Shown: positions 43,429 through 53,151, numbered from the stretch's first letter. The stretch is DNA of 54,200 bases from an uncultured Prevotellaceae bacterium (GCA_900320055.1 ONQS01000026.1:1-54200); one strand, 5' to 3'. Notes: generated by a model from the sequence alone, not told the origin. Program-made: numbers and translations.

Positions 43429-45633
43429 TTATCGAGCCTGCAGGATGATGTCGATCACAGCGTTGACGTCGGCAATGTTGACCTCACCGTCGCCATTCAC
43501 ATCGCCCGACGCATCTGCCTGCCCCGTCAGCAACATGTCGATCAAAGCATTCACGTCGCTGATGTTGACCTCGCCATCACCGTTCACGTCGCCCTCAATC
43601 ACGTCGGGACCCCATTTGTCCTTATAGTACAACTTGATGTCGTCCAGATAGCAATTGACGCGGCCAGAGCCTGCCGTCTGATTGATACGGAACATGATGG
43701 GCTGATCAGTGGGCAGATTCACTGTGGCTGATCTGGTCTCGCCAGCATCCACGGTGAGCACATTGTTCTCGGCGTCATTCCACGTCTTGCCACTGTCCAC
43801 AGAATAGGTCACCCTGAAGTTAGCCGAACTGGTAGTGGGATTAAACACCGTGTAATGCACTGCATAGGGGATGATATTCAATGGCTGGGCTGTGGCAATC
43901 TGACTGGGCTTCTTCATCGCCACGGCATGCTCGCCATGGCATTTGCCCTCACCGGGGCTCGCTACGGCCGACTTAGAGAAGTTCCACTTGCAGTAGACAC
44001 CCCTCACGCCCTTGGCGCTCTCGTTATCGGTCACAGGCATCCGCTCAAAGTCCTCGACGATGTTAAGTATCGACGAGTCGGCATCCATCGTGAAACGGAC
44101 GATGCCGTCCTGTTCGGTGATGTCAAACATCACCAGATCGCTGAACGTTTTGTCCCACGTCATCAGGCTAGGATTGGTAAAATTGGTGATCGACGTCACA
44201 TTGGCTCTCCCGGGGAAGGGGTCGCTGTCGCTGGCTTCACCCGTGTATCTTGCACGCAACAGTTCGTAATACATGTGGCTGGGATTACAATTGACGGTGT
44301 TCTGCCACCACACGCGGGTGTCACTTGAGTCGACACGGGCCACCAGCATGCCATGACCGGGCAGGTTGCGGTCCCACTTGCCAGCCTGGCGGTTCTCGAT
44401 CAAGAAGTATTCGTCCTGGTTGGCCGTGTTCAGCCTCAGACCCTGGTTACTCTTGTCGAGCGCCTCGAGTTGGTATTCGCCGCCTTGCTCGATGAGCGCA
44501 GGCGTGGTAAAGCCCAGCGCATATCGCTCATACAGGCTATAACCCACGGGATCGCGGCCAAAGTTGTTGCCACTGCCGCCGGCCATAATCGACCACTCGC
44601 CCGGATGACGGCTCTCGCCGCCACCGCCACTGTAATCAGTATCATACAGGTCGGGCAAGCCGAGCACATGGCCAAACTCGTGGCAGAAGGTGCCGATGCC
44701 GTTCACGTCGCTGTAATAGCCTTCCCAACCGGCTATCTCGGTCGAGCAGGCATACAGGCCGAAGTTCACGCCATCGTGGGGAGGTGCCCAGTAGAGGTAA
44801 TACATGTGGGGCCACAGATAGCCCTGGTTGTTTCCGCTATAGTTAGCCGAGAAACCCGCTACCAGGAAGAACACCATATCCACATAACCGTCGCCGTCGG
44901 TGTCATAGTCGTTGAAATCGACTTGTCCGTCGATTGAGTCGAGGGCGGCATAGAAGATGGCATCGCTGTTATCCGATCCGTTAGGATAGCGGCAGGAATA
45001 AGGCACATCCACAGGACCCACCACGTCAAAGTGCGGGTCAAAGATGTGGTTGGAGTTATCGTAGAAGTAGTCACGCACGCTACCGGTCATGTTCACGCGC
45101 CTGTTGTTCAGCGTATAGCCCGTGTAGTCATGCGTGTTGACCATGTCGTCGTAGAAGGCATTGGCGCCCGTCATCGAGAACTTCTTGTCGGTATAGTTCA
45201 CCAAGATGATCAAGCCGCGGAAGGCGTCATAGTCCATCTGCCCCTCGGCTCCCACACGATGCATCGCACTATTGCGCTGAGCCAATCGGCGCGAGCCCGA
45301 TTGAGCCTGCCCGGGGCTGGTAAGTCCCTTAGGAATCGCGGCCAAGGCTGCACGGTCGGCAGCGGTGCGCTGGGCCACATCGCGAGCGATGCGATCACCG
45401 GCAACCAGCCTGTCGCCGTCGAGGCGGGCATAGGTGTAATAGCCCGCCTGATTCTTAACCACGGTGTAACCATCGGTAGTCGTCGTGAAATGAAAGAACT
45501 CGTCACCATGCAACTGCACGGTGATTGTGCTACCATCGGGTTGCATCACCCGCATGGGTGTTGGGTCGGCTGGGATGGCTTGAGTCGACAACGACACCAG
45601 CGCCAGTGCCAGCAACAAAAAAATTTTCCTCAT
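43429..45633 (-). CDS. Secreted M6 metalloprotease with dockerin-like repeats (copy 2)
   Basis: A 734-aa paralogue. I start at the ATG 45633 (MRKIFLLLALALVSLSTQA signal peptide); the longer frame runs into the spacer. The zinc motif HEFGHVLGLPD is at 318-328, preceded by a GYLWPHM segment shared by all three copies. The repeats DVNGDGEVNISD and DVNGDGEVNIAD close the protein. The gene ends 68 bp before copy 1. Copies 1 and 2 share a close N-terminal half (for example GYYTYARLDG). Confidence 0.93.
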   Translation of the reverse strand: MRKIFLLLALALVSLSTQAIPADPTPMRVMQPDGSTITVQLHGDEFFHFTTTTDGYTVVKNQAGYYTYARLDGDRLVAGDRIARDVAQRTAADRAALAAIPKGLTSPGQAQSGSRRLAQRNSAMHRVGAEGQMDYDAFRGLIILVNYTDKKFSMTGANAFYDDMVNTHDYTGYTLNNRRVNMTGSVRDYFYDNSNHIFDPHFDVVGPVDVPYSCRYPNGSDNSDAIFYAALDSIDGQVDFNDYDTDGDGYVDMVFFLVAGFSANYSGNNQGYLWPHMYYLYWAPPHDGVNFGLYACSTEIAGWEGYYSDVNGIGTFCHEFGHVLGLPDLYDTDYSGGGGESRHPGEWSIMAGGSGNNFGRDPVGYSLYERYALGFTTPALIEQGGEYQLEALDKSNQGLRLNTANQDEYFLIENRQAGKWDRNLPGHGMLVARVDSSDTRVWWQNTVNCNPSHMYYELLRARYTGEASDSDPFPGRANVTSITNFTNPSLMTWDKTFSDLVMFDITEQDGIVRFTMDADSSILNIVEDFERMPVTDNESAKGVRGVYCKWNFSKSAVASPGEGKCHGEHAVAMKKPSQIATAQPLNIIPYAVHYTVFNPTTSSANFRVTYSVDSGKTWNDAENNVLTVDAGETRSATVNLPTDQPIMFRINQTAGSGRVNCYLDDIKLYYKDKWGPDVIEGDVNGDGEVNISDVNALIDMLLTGQADASGDVNGDGEVNIADVNAVIDIILQAR
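43465..43593 (-). repeat. Dockerin-coding repeat, near-identical to 45689-45817
   Basis: 43465-43506 differs from 45689-45730 at 1 of 42 bases, and 43531-43593 differs from 45755-45817 at 2 of 63. The rest of the two genes diverges much more. Confidence 0.85.
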
Positions 45634-45655
45634 TGCTTTTCCTTGAATAATATGA

Positions 45656-47914
45656 TTATGAATTGAGAATAATGTCGATGATTGCATTGACGTCGGCAAT
45701 GTTGACCTCACCGTCGCCATTCACGTCGCCAGATACGTCTTGCACACCCTTGAGCAACATGTCGATCACTGCATTCACGTCGCTGATGTTGACCTCGCCA
45801 TCACCGTTCACGTCGCCAGTCACGCCCTGATCCGGGCCACCCTCCTCACCCGTGTAGTAGAAGGTGAGGTCGTCGACATAGGATGCGGTGTTCTTGTTGC
45901 CGCCACGCTCATAGATGCGGAACTTGGCCGGCTGGTTGTTCTTCAGATCGAGGAACCAGTAGCAGGTAGTCGTCGACTTGGTAGCGGCTTCGGCTGTGGT
46001 CGTGCCCTTAGAACTCTGGGCGGTAACCCAGATGGGACTGCCATCGGCATCGTTCTCGACAGAATACTCCAGCGAGAACTTGGACACGGTGGTCGACGGA
46101 TTGAACACCGTCATGCTGGCCATGTAGATGTTATAATAGACAGGCGTCTCGCTATAGAACAGGCTGGGCAACTTCATCATCACACTGTTCTCGCCATTGG
46201 CCTTGTCGCTGCCGGGAGCGCGCACACCGCTCTTGTTAAACGACCAGGTGGCAAAGTTGCCTTCCACATTCTTCTCGTTTGTAGTGGAGGTTACGGGCAT
46301 GTCCTCAAAGTCCTCGACGAGCGTCTGCAGTGAGCCATCATCGATGAGGTTGAAGCGGATGATATCGTTCTCCTCTGAGATACCCACAATGTTAAACTCA
46401 TTGCCATAACCAGCCCAGGTCTTCAGGCTAGGATAGGTCTCGTTGGTAATCATCACATTGCCCGTGGTGCCGGGGAACGGGTCACTGGCCAGGTCGCCAC
46501 TGGTGGTGTTACCGGCTCGCAGCATCTCGAAGTAGTTGTGCTCCGGATTGCAGTTCACTTGATTACTCGTCCAGATGCTGACGTTGGTGCTGTCCACGCG
46601 GGTCACAATCATGCCGTGCCCGGGCAGGTAGGCATCCCAGCCTGTCTTCTGCCTGTTCTCGATGGTGAAGAACTCATTGTTGACCGAGGTGCGCAGGATG
46701 TATCCCTTGCGAGCGGTGTTAACGGCCTCCAGTGAGTATTCACCTGGCTTTCTCAGCGTCTGGGCGGTAGCCCAACCCAGTGCATAGCGCTCATAGAACG
46801 TGTAGCCCACGGGGCTGCGGCCATAGTTGTAGTCACCACCGCCGGCCATCACGTCCCATCCGCCGGGGTGATGGCTCTCGCCACCGCTCTTGGCGTAGTC
46901 GGTGTCATAGAAGTCGGGCAGGCCCAGCACATGGCTGAACTCATGAGCCACGGTGCCGATACCCTCGACAGTAACCGAACTGGGGGTTGCTTCAAAACCG
47001 TATAACTCGGTCGAACTTGCATAGCGATCGATGCGCTTGCCGTCGAATGCGTAATAGGTGTAGTACAAGTTAGATGCATGGGGCCACAAGTAGCCGGAAT
47101 TATTGCCTGAGTAACTCGAGGAATAACCCGCTACCAGGAAGTAGACCATGTCGATCTTTCCATCGTTATTATTGTCATACTTGGTGAAGTCCACCTCGCT
47201 GTCGGCGGCCTTCAATGCATTGGTAAAAATCGTTGTTGCCAAACTCTGGCACTGGTTGGAACGGGCCCTGGTTTGAGCATTCTGACCATAAGAGGCGGGG
47301 TAAGGACCATACACGTCAAAGGGCGGCTTGAACTTGCCATTGGACTGGTCGTTGAAGTAGTCATGCACGCTGCCAGGGCAAGTCACATCACGCTTGGTGA
47401 TCGGGTCATAATAGCCCGTGAAATTCTCGCTGCTGAACATCTCGGTATAGAATGTCTGGGGATCGGCACTGGCAAAGGACTTGTCATAGAAGTCGATCAG
47501 AATCACCAGACCACGGAAGTTCTCAAAGTCGAAATTCGACAGGTCCACATTGCGTTTTACACGGCGCACATGACCCTGGGCAACCTCGGTCTCATCGGTC
47601 AGATACTTGGGCGTGCCGGCCAGAAACGACAACTCGGCAGCCGTGCGGTTGGCCACGTCATGCGCCAGCAACTGGGTGGGCACAAGGTTCATGCCATCGG
47701 CCTGGGCATAGACATAGGCTCCGGCTTCGTTCAGCATGATGGTGTAGCCATCGGCTGTGGTATTGAAATGGTAAAACTCGTCACCCTCGAGGCACACGGT
47801 CACCAGAGTTCCGTCGGGTTGAGGCATCAACACCGAGCCACGATGGGCGGGAATGGCAACCGCCTGGAGGCCAACAAAGACTGCTAACAGCAGGAATAAA
47901 GTTAACTTTCTCAT
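45656..47914 (-). CDS. Secreted M6 metalloprotease with dockerin-like repeats (copy 3)
   Basis: A 752-aa paralogue, first gene of the operon and the most diverged of the three. A signal peptide MRKLTLFLLLAVFVGLQAVA starts at 47914. The zinc motif HEFSHVLGLPD is at 324-334. The C-terminal repeats DVNGDGEVNISD and DVNGDGEVNIAD are the same as in copy 2. It lies 22 bp before copy 2, so the three genes are co-transcribed. A TATCTTTG box lies ~119 bp upstream, giving a long leader. Confidence 0.93.
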   Translation of the reverse strand: MRKLTLFLLLAVFVGLQAVAIPAHRGSVLMPQPDGTLVTVCLEGDEFYHFNTTADGYTIMLNEAGAYVYAQADGMNLVPTQLLAHDVANRTAAELSFLAGTPKYLTDETEVAQGHVRRVKRNVDLSNFDFENFRGLVILIDFYDKSFASADPQTFYTEMFSSENFTGYYDPITKRDVTCPGSVHDYFNDQSNGKFKPPFDVYGPYPASYGQNAQTRARSNQCQSLATTIFTNALKAADSEVDFTKYDNNNDGKIDMVYFLVAGYSSSYSGNNSGYLWPHASNLYYTYYAFDGKRIDRYASSTELYGFEATPSSVTVEGIGTVAHEFSHVLGLPDFYDTDYAKSGGESHHPGGWDVMAGGGDYNYGRSPVGYTFYERYALGWATAQTLRKPGEYSLEAVNTARKGYILRTSVNNEFFTIENRQKTGWDAYLPGHGMIVTRVDSTNVSIWTSNQVNCNPEHNYFEMLRAGNTTSGDLASDPFPGTTGNVMITNETYPSLKTWAGYGNEFNIVGISEENDIIRFNLIDDGSLQTLVEDFEDMPVTSTTNEKNVEGNFATWSFNKSGVRAPGSDKANGENSVMMKLPSLFYSETPVYYNIYMASMTVFNPSTTVSKFSLEYSVENDADGSPIWVTAQSSKGTTTAEAATKSTTTCYWFLDLKNNQPAKFRIYERGGNKNTASYVDDLTFYYTGEEGGPDQGVTGDVNGDGEVNISDVNAVIDMLLKGVQDVSGDVNGDGEVNIADVNAIIDIILNS
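45689..45817 (-). repeat. Dockerin-coding repeat, near-identical to 43465-43593
   Basis: Partner of the repeat in M6 copy 2; same order and spacing apart from the short linker between the two blocks. Confidence 0.85.
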
Positions 47915-48470
47915 TTTTATATCAATATTTATCGTTTTGTTCAGGTTTAATGGCAATTGCAGAACGGCAATCAGCAGCAAAATACGCTAGCATGACTCAC
48001 AGGTTTACACCTTTATAAAAAGAATCAGCCTGCAAAGATACACCAATTTTTCCCAACTCCATCATTATTGCAGCAAAATGTTACCTATCGACGCCAATAG
48101 AGGTCTCTACGCTAGAGGCTTGCGCAAAATCATGACCATTGTCCAAACATGCGATACGCGACCGGGGCATGCAGCCGTGTTTCACACGATCGCGCTTGAT
48201 GACCCGCGCGCCAGCATCTTTTTATGGTTAACAATAGGCAGCCAGCATCACGACGACGCGGTCATTTGCATGCGATTAAGCCCATCTGAAGCCTGAAGCC
48301 ATCCGCCATCGGTGGTCAAGAATTGAAAAAACGGAATGTTCCACGAATTATTAACATTTATTGCTATTTGTGAACAATTCACCGATTTTAACGGAGTTTT
48401 TAGCAGTTGTATGAGTAAAAATATGTTCCTTTGTAGCCGTGAAACATTGTTTGACAACAACACCAATCTA
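47915..48470. promoter_or_regulatory. Divergent region between the M6 operon and parA
   Basis: A 556-bp gap. TATCTTTG on the minus strand (48033-48040) should start the M6 operon. On the plus side TTCCTTTG (48426-48433, one mismatch to TAnnTTTG) may start parA. Three partial parS matches are seen: TGTTTCAC (48178-48185), TGTTCCACG (48337-48345) and CGTGAAACA (48438-48446). No gene was found. Confidence 0.5.
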
Positions 48471-49232
48471 ATGGGAAAGATAATAGCAATAGCCAATCAG
48501 AAGGGTGGCGTGGGCAAAACCACCACATCCATCAACCTGTCGGCAGCACTGGCCCAACTGGGACAGCGCGTGCTGCTCATCGATGCCGACCCGCAGGCTA
48601 ATGCCACCTCGGGACTGGGCATAGAACCGCGCGACATGTCCTCGACCATCTATGAGTGCCTAGTGGATGATTACCCCATCCGAGGCGCTGTGGTAGACAC
48701 GGGCGTCAAGGGACTGAGCCTGCTCGGATCACGCATCGACCTCGTGGGCGCAGAGTTGGAACTCGTCGACAGGCCCAACCGCGAACGCGTCCTGGCCAAT
48801 GCCCTGCAAGACGTCAAGGACGACTACGACTACATCATCATCGACTGCAGCCCCTCGCTTGGGCTCATCACCGTGGGCGCACTCACCGCCGCCGGCAGCG
48901 TCATCATACCGGTACAAGCCGAGTACTTCGCTCTCGAGGGCATCAGCAAACTGCTCAACACCATACGCATCATCAAGGCCAAACTCAATGCCTCGCTGCG
49001 CATCGAGGGTTTCCTGCTCACGATGTATGACGCCAGGTTGCGTCTGGCCAACGAAATCTACGAGGAACTCAAGGGGCACTTTGGCGACATGGTATTCAAC
49101 ACGGTGATACCCCGCAACATACGCATCAGCGAAGCGCCTAGCCACGGCATGCCCGTCACCGAGTATGACCCCACATGCCGAGGCGCCACGAGCCACCTGC
49201 AACTTGCACAGGAAATCATCTCCCGCAAGTGA
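48471..49232 (+). CDS. parA: Chromosome partitioning ATPase ParA (Soj)
   Basis: A 253-aa Walker-type ATPase that acts with ParB-parS to segregate the chromosome. The deviant Walker A KGGVGKTTT is at 11-19, and DADPQANAT and DCSPSLGL follow, as in Soj. There is no long N-terminal regulatory domain, so it is the chromosomal type. I use the ATG at 48471, where MGKIIAIANQ begins the fold; the longer frame crosses the promoter. parB follows after 71 bp. Confidence 0.96.
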   Translation: MGKIIAIANQKGGVGKTTTSINLSAALAQLGQRVLLIDADPQANATSGLGIEPRDMSSTIYECLVDDYPIRGAVVDTGVKGLSLLGSRIDLVGAELELVDRPNRERVLANALQDVKDDYDYIIIDCSPSLGLITVGALTAAGSVIIPVQAEYFALEGISKLLNTIRIIKAKLNASLRIEGFLLTMYDARLRLANEIYEELKGHFGDMVFNTVIPRNIRISEAPSHGMPVTEYDPTCRGATSHLQLAQEIISRK

Positions 49233-49303
49233 ATGGACAGACAACGAAGCATCAATGACTATAGAGCCAAACTTAAGACAACAACACTACTACATATAAA
49301 TCA

Positions 49304-50185
49304 ATGAAAGGCAAAGCACTCAAGCGCGGACTGGACGCGCTCATCGACATGGACGTCATTCAGACCGAGGGTTCCTCGGCCATCAACCAGATACCTATCG
49401 ATAAAATCATGCCCAATCCCGACCAGCCGAGGCAGACGTTTGACGAGGAAGCACTCGAAGAACTCGCCAGCAGCATCCGCGAACTGGGCATCATCCAGCC
49501 GCTGACACTGCGCAGCATGGGTGACAACACATACCAGATCATATCGGGTGAACGCCGATTCAGGGCTTCGCTGCTGGCTGGACTGAACACCGTGCCAGCC
49601 TATATCCGCACGGCCAACGACAGCGAGGTGACCGAGATGGCCCTCATCGAGAACATTCAGCGCGAAGACCTCAACGCCATCGAGATCGCCCTCACGTTCA
49701 GGAAACTGATCGACCAGTATCACCTCACCCAAGAGCGACTCAGCGAGCGCATCGGCAAGAAGCGCGCCACCATCGCCAACTTCCTGCGACTGCTCAAACT
49801 GCCCGCCGAGGTGCAACTCGGTCTGCACGACCACACCCTGGACATGGGACATGCCCGTGCCCTGCTCTCGCTCGACGATCCCAAACTGCAACTCAAGTTG
49901 TACAACGAGACCATCAAGAAGGGCCTCTCAGTCAGGCAGGTCGAGCAGCGCGCCAAGCAGATGCAGCAGGATGCCGACAGCGAGCGTGCTCAGCAACAGG
50001 GCCACGACAGAACTGTCAACGTCAAGGACTACGAGATCCTACAGAAGCATCTGGCATCAACCTTTGGCGTGCCGGTGAAATTCAGTTGCGACAAGTCGGG
50101 CAAGGGGAAAATCACCTTCCCCTTCACCACCGAGGAGCAACTCGAGAAGATCATCAGCATCTTTGACAACCTCAAGAACGCCTAA
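49304..50185 (+). CDS. parB: Chromosome partitioning protein ParB (Spo0J)
   Basis: A 293-aa CTP-dependent DNA clamp that loads at parS. An N-terminal basic segment (KALKRGLDALI) precedes the CTPase domain with GERRFRA (82-88) and ENIQRED. The HTH region (LTQERLSERIGKKRATIANFLRLL) recognises parS, and a C-terminal dimer domain completes the normal layout. It is downstream of parA and upstream of the DUF5683 gene, an order typical of the phylum. Confidence 0.96.
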   Translation: MKGKALKRGLDALIDMDVIQTEGSSAINQIPIDKIMPNPDQPRQTFDEEALEELASSIRELGIIQPLTLRSMGDNTYQIISGERRFRASLLAGLNTVPAYIRTANDSEVTEMALIENIQREDLNAIEIALTFRKLIDQYHLTQERLSERIGKKRATIANFLRLLKLPAEVQLGLHDHTLDMGHARALLSLDDPKLQLKLYNETIKKGLSVRQVEQRAKQMQQDADSERAQQQGHDRTVNVKDYEILQKHLASTFGVPVKFSCDKSGKGKITFPFTTEEQLEKIISIFDNLKNA

Positions 50186-50217
50186 TCGGCATCCTATTTT
50201 ATCACATCGAACATCAC

Positions 50218-51084
50218 GTGACGGATACACCCATGACATACAGCAACAGATGGCTATGGCTCATGACCATCGTGACGCTCTGCCTGCTGGCCTACGGCAA
50301 TGCCTATGCCCAGACAGTGGCCGCCACTGCTGCCGCCATGCCCGCCGCTGATACCATCAGGGCTGTCACCACGCCCAATGGTGTGCCACAGCACCGCCTG
50401 CGCCAACCCGTCATCATCGACGACACGACGACCCTCCGTCACGACGACAACTATCATCCGGTGCGCGTCGTCAACGCCGCGGGCGACACCATCACCTTTG
50501 CCTCGATCGACTCCATCCAGGGCATCGAGAACGTCGAGGTGCTGGTCGACTCCACCGCATCGCCCACCCTGGGCAAGGTGCGCACTTTCAATCCAGACCC
50601 GCAGCGCGCACTGTGGCTCTCGGCACTGTGCCCCGGATTGGGACAGATCTACAACCGGCGATACTGGAAACTGCCCATCGTCGTGGGTGCCTTTGTCGGA
50701 CTCAGTTACGGCGCCTCGTGGAACAACCGCATGTACAAGGACTACTCACGAGGCTACCGCGATGTCATGGATACTGACCCCGACACGCGCAGTTACATGG
50801 ACTTCTTCCCGCCCACGGTCACCGAGAGCAGTCTCGACAAGGATTGGCTGCAGAAGACCATGAAGAGTAAGCGCGACTATTACCGGCGATACCGCGAGAT
50901 CTGTGTCATCGCCATGGTGGGCGTCTACCTGATCAACATCGTCGACGCCTATGTCGACGCGTCGCTCGCACACTTCGACATCTCACCCGACCTGACCCTG
51001 GACGTGGCCCCAACAGCCATCGACACCGGCGTCACCGGAGGGCGCCTGCCCTCACTGGGACTGCAATGCGCTTTTAGTTTCTGA
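50218..51084 (+). CDS. DUF5683 membrane protein
   Basis: A 288-aa protein. An N-terminal hydrophobic leader (WLWLMTIVTLCLLAYGNAYA) suggests export or an anchor. A variable region to ~120 is followed by the DUF5683 core with two or three hydrophobic segments (ALWLSALCPGLGQIYNRRYWK, LPIVVGAFVGLSYG, VIAMVGVYLINIVDAY). Bacteroidetes often have this gene between parB and an MltD-type transglycosylase, as here. The start is GTG 50218 or ATG 50233. Function unknown. Confidence 0.82.
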   Translation: MTDTPMTYSNRWLWLMTIVTLCLLAYGNAYAQTVAATAAAMPAADTIRAVTTPNGVPQHRLRQPVIIDDTTTLRHDDNYHPVRVVNAAGDTITFASIDSIQGIENVEVLVDSTASPTLGKVRTFNPDPQRALWLSALCPGLGQIYNRRYWKLPIVVGAFVGLSYGASWNNRMYKDYSRGYRDVMDTDPDTRSYMDFFPPTVTESSLDKDWLQKTMKSKRDYYRRYREICVIAMVGVYLINIVDAYVDASLAHFDISPDLTLDVAPTAIDTGVTGGRLPSLGLQCAFSF

Positions 51085-51114
51085 ACATTGACGAATATAA
51101 CCACATATGACAAT

Positions 51115-53151
51115 ATGACTACACATCGACTTCTCACATTACTTCTCGCCACGGCTCTTGCCACAACATCACTGCTTGCGGTGCCACGAGAGAAGAACAA
51201 CATCCTCTCGCTCAAGAATACCATCACCGACGATGATATTGTCTTCCCCGAGAGTTTCGACACCGACGTGCACAAGATGATGACCAACTGGTATCTCCAG
51301 AACTACACCGTCCTCGATGCCGAGGTAGAGAACAAATCGCCTGGTGAGGTCAGCGAGGAAACCTATATCCGTCGGTTGGCCGCCATACCGTCCGTCATCG
51401 AGATGCCCTACAACCAGATTGTGCGCAAGCACATCGAGCGTTACGTGTACCGCAGCCGCACTCTCGTCGAGGAGATGCTGGGCATGAGCCTCTACTACAT
51501 GCCCATCTTTGAGCAGGCACTCGAGAAGGAAGGCCTGCCTCTCGAACTCAAGTATCTGCCCATCGTCGAGAGCGCCCTCGACCCCAACGCCGTCTCACGC
51601 GTCGGAGCAGCAGGACTCTGGCAGTTTATGGTCGGCACAGGCAAAGGACTGGGACTCGAGATCAATTCGCTCGTCGACGAGCGCAGAGACCCCTACCGCT
51701 CCAGCGCCATGGCCGCCAAATACCTCAAAAACCTCTACCAGATCTACAATGACTGGTCACTGGCCATCGCAGCCTACAACTGCGGCCCCGGCAACGTCAA
51801 CAAAGCGCTGCACCGCAATGGCGGATCAGGCGACTTCTGGGACATCTACGAGTACCTGCCCCGAGAGACCCGTGGCTACGTGCCCGCATTCATCGCCGCC
51901 AACTATGCGATGACCTACTACAAGCAGCACAACATCAGCCCATCGCTGGCGCGCAAGCCGCTCATCACCGACACCGTCTCGGTCAACCGCCGCATCCACT
52001 TTGCACAGATCGCACAGGTGCTCAACATGCCCATCGAGGAGATCCGCACCTTCAACCCGCAATTCCGAGCCGATGTCATCCCCGGCGACAACCACCCCTA
52101 TATGCTCGTGCTGCCATCCCAGCAGATCTACAGTTTCATCATGAGCCAGGATAGCATCGACAACTACCGCGATGACCTGTACGCACACCGCGAGGTCGTT
52201 GAGCCCGGAGGCATCGTTTCCACAGCCGAGGAATATATCACCGGACGCAACGCTAACGGCAGCGTCCGCACCATCACCCACAAGGTCGCACGCGGCGAAA
52301 CCCTCTCGACCATCGCAGCCAAGTATAACATGACCACCGCCGACGTCATGGCCCTCAACAACATGAGCAGCGAGCGCGTGCGCCGTGGCGACAACATCAA
52401 GGTTAAAGCGCCCACACACTACAACGCCAGCGCCGATAACGACGAAATCATCGCCGTCACATCCGACAGCAACAGCCAGGGCAGCAATGACCTCGCCATC
52501 AACGAGCAGCAGGATGGCCAGACCGAGCAGGACCAGTTCGACGAGGTCAAGGACATCGAGCGTGAAGCCGCCACCAAGGCCCCCTATAAGGGATCCTATA
52601 CCGTCAACGTGGATGACAACGACACCAAGACCGTAACCAAAAAGTCGACCAGTGCCAAAGCCGACGACCAGGTGGCACGACAGCAGGCCGCCAAGAGCAA
52701 CACCAGCAACTGGCGCTCCCGCAACGCCAAGTATGCCGAGAAGGAGACCTCCAAGAGCAGCCGTAACAGTGGCCGCAACGAGAGCACCTACAAAGGCTCA
52801 CACAGCAGCAAGAAGAAGAATGATGACACCGCCAGCAGCAAAGGCTCCAAGAGCCGCCGCAGCAAGAAGGCATCCAAGCCCGAGCAGCCTAGCGAAGTCA
52901 CCGTGCAGAAGGGCGAATCCCTGACCAAGATTGCAGAGAAGGCCGGTGTGACCGTCAAGGACATCGAGCGAGCCAACGGCATCGAAGACGGCAACAAGAT
53001 CAAGGCCGGCGAGAAAATCAAGATTCCCACCAAGGCCGAAGCCCGTCAAGCAGCCGCCTCCGACAAGAAAGGCTCCAGCAAATCCAAAAAATCCAGCAAA
53101 TCCAGCAAGTCCAGTTCATCCAGCAAATCCAAAAAATCAAAAAAGAAATAG
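51115..53151 (+). CDS. mltD: Membrane-bound lytic transglycosylase MltD with two LysM domains
   Basis: A 678-aa peptidoglycan lyase. It has a signal peptide (1-22). The SLT domain spans ~115-260 with catalytic Glu152 in YLPIVESALDP, then GLWQFM and AIAAYNCGPGNVNKAL. LysM domains lie at ~385-432 (ARGETLSTIAAKYNMT) and ~593-637 (QKGESLTKIAEKAGV), joined by a long polar linker. The last ~40 residues are Lys/Ser repeats encoded by near-repeats of TCCAGCAAA. I use the ATG at 51115; the TTG start at 51088 is weaker. Confidence 0.93.
   Translation: MTTHRLLTLLLATALATTSLLAVPREKNNILSLKNTITDDDIVFPESFDTDVHKMMTNWYLQNYTVLDAEVENKSPGEVSEETYIRRLAAIPSVIEMPYNQIVRKHIERYVYRSRTLVEEMLGMSLYYMPIFEQALEKEGLPLELKYLPIVESALDPNAVSRVGAAGLWQFMVGTGKGLGLEINSLVDERRDPYRSSAMAAKYLKNLYQIYNDWSLAIAAYNCGPGNVNKALHRNGGSGDFWDIYEYLPRETRGYVPAFIAANYAMTYYKQHNISPSLARKPLITDTVSVNRRIHFAQIAQVLNMPIEEIRTFNPQFRADVIPGDNHPYMLVLPSQQIYSFIMSQDSIDNYRDDLYAHREVVEPGGIVSTAEEYITGRNANGSVRTITHKVARGETLSTIAAKYNMTTADVMALNNMSSERVRRGDNIKVKAPTHYNASADNDEIIAVTSDSNSQGSNDLAINEQQDGQTEQDQFDEVKDIEREAATKAPYKGSYTVNVDDNDTKTVTKKSTSAKADDQVARQQAAKSNTSNWRSRNAKYAEKETSKSSRNSGRNESTYKGSHSSKKKNDDTASSKGSKSRRSKKASKPEQPSEVTVQKGESLTKIAEKAGVTVKDIERANGIEDGNKIKAGEKIKIPTKAEARQAAASDKKGSSKSKKSSKSSKSSSSSKSKKSKKK
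53081..53150 (+). repeat. Short tandem repeat encoding a Lys/Ser tail in mltD
   Basis: Units such as TCCAGCAAA and TCCAAAAAA repeat about eight times and end at the stop codon. Confidence 0.7.

Noticed and set aside
41108-47914. Type IX secretion sorting domains on the M6 proteases
   Set aside because: The C-termini are calcium-binding DxDGDG repeats, with no sign of the beta-sandwich CTD motifs used for T9SS sorting.
47915-48470. Possible replication origin next to parAB
   Set aside because: I could not find a cluster of DnaA boxes or an AT-rich unwinding region; only one 7-of-9 box-like match near 48370.
50205-50225. CACGTG-centred site before DUF5683 as a possible parS
   Set aside because: Only the central TCACGTGA fits; the flanks do not match TGTT and AACA, and it overlaps the GTG start.
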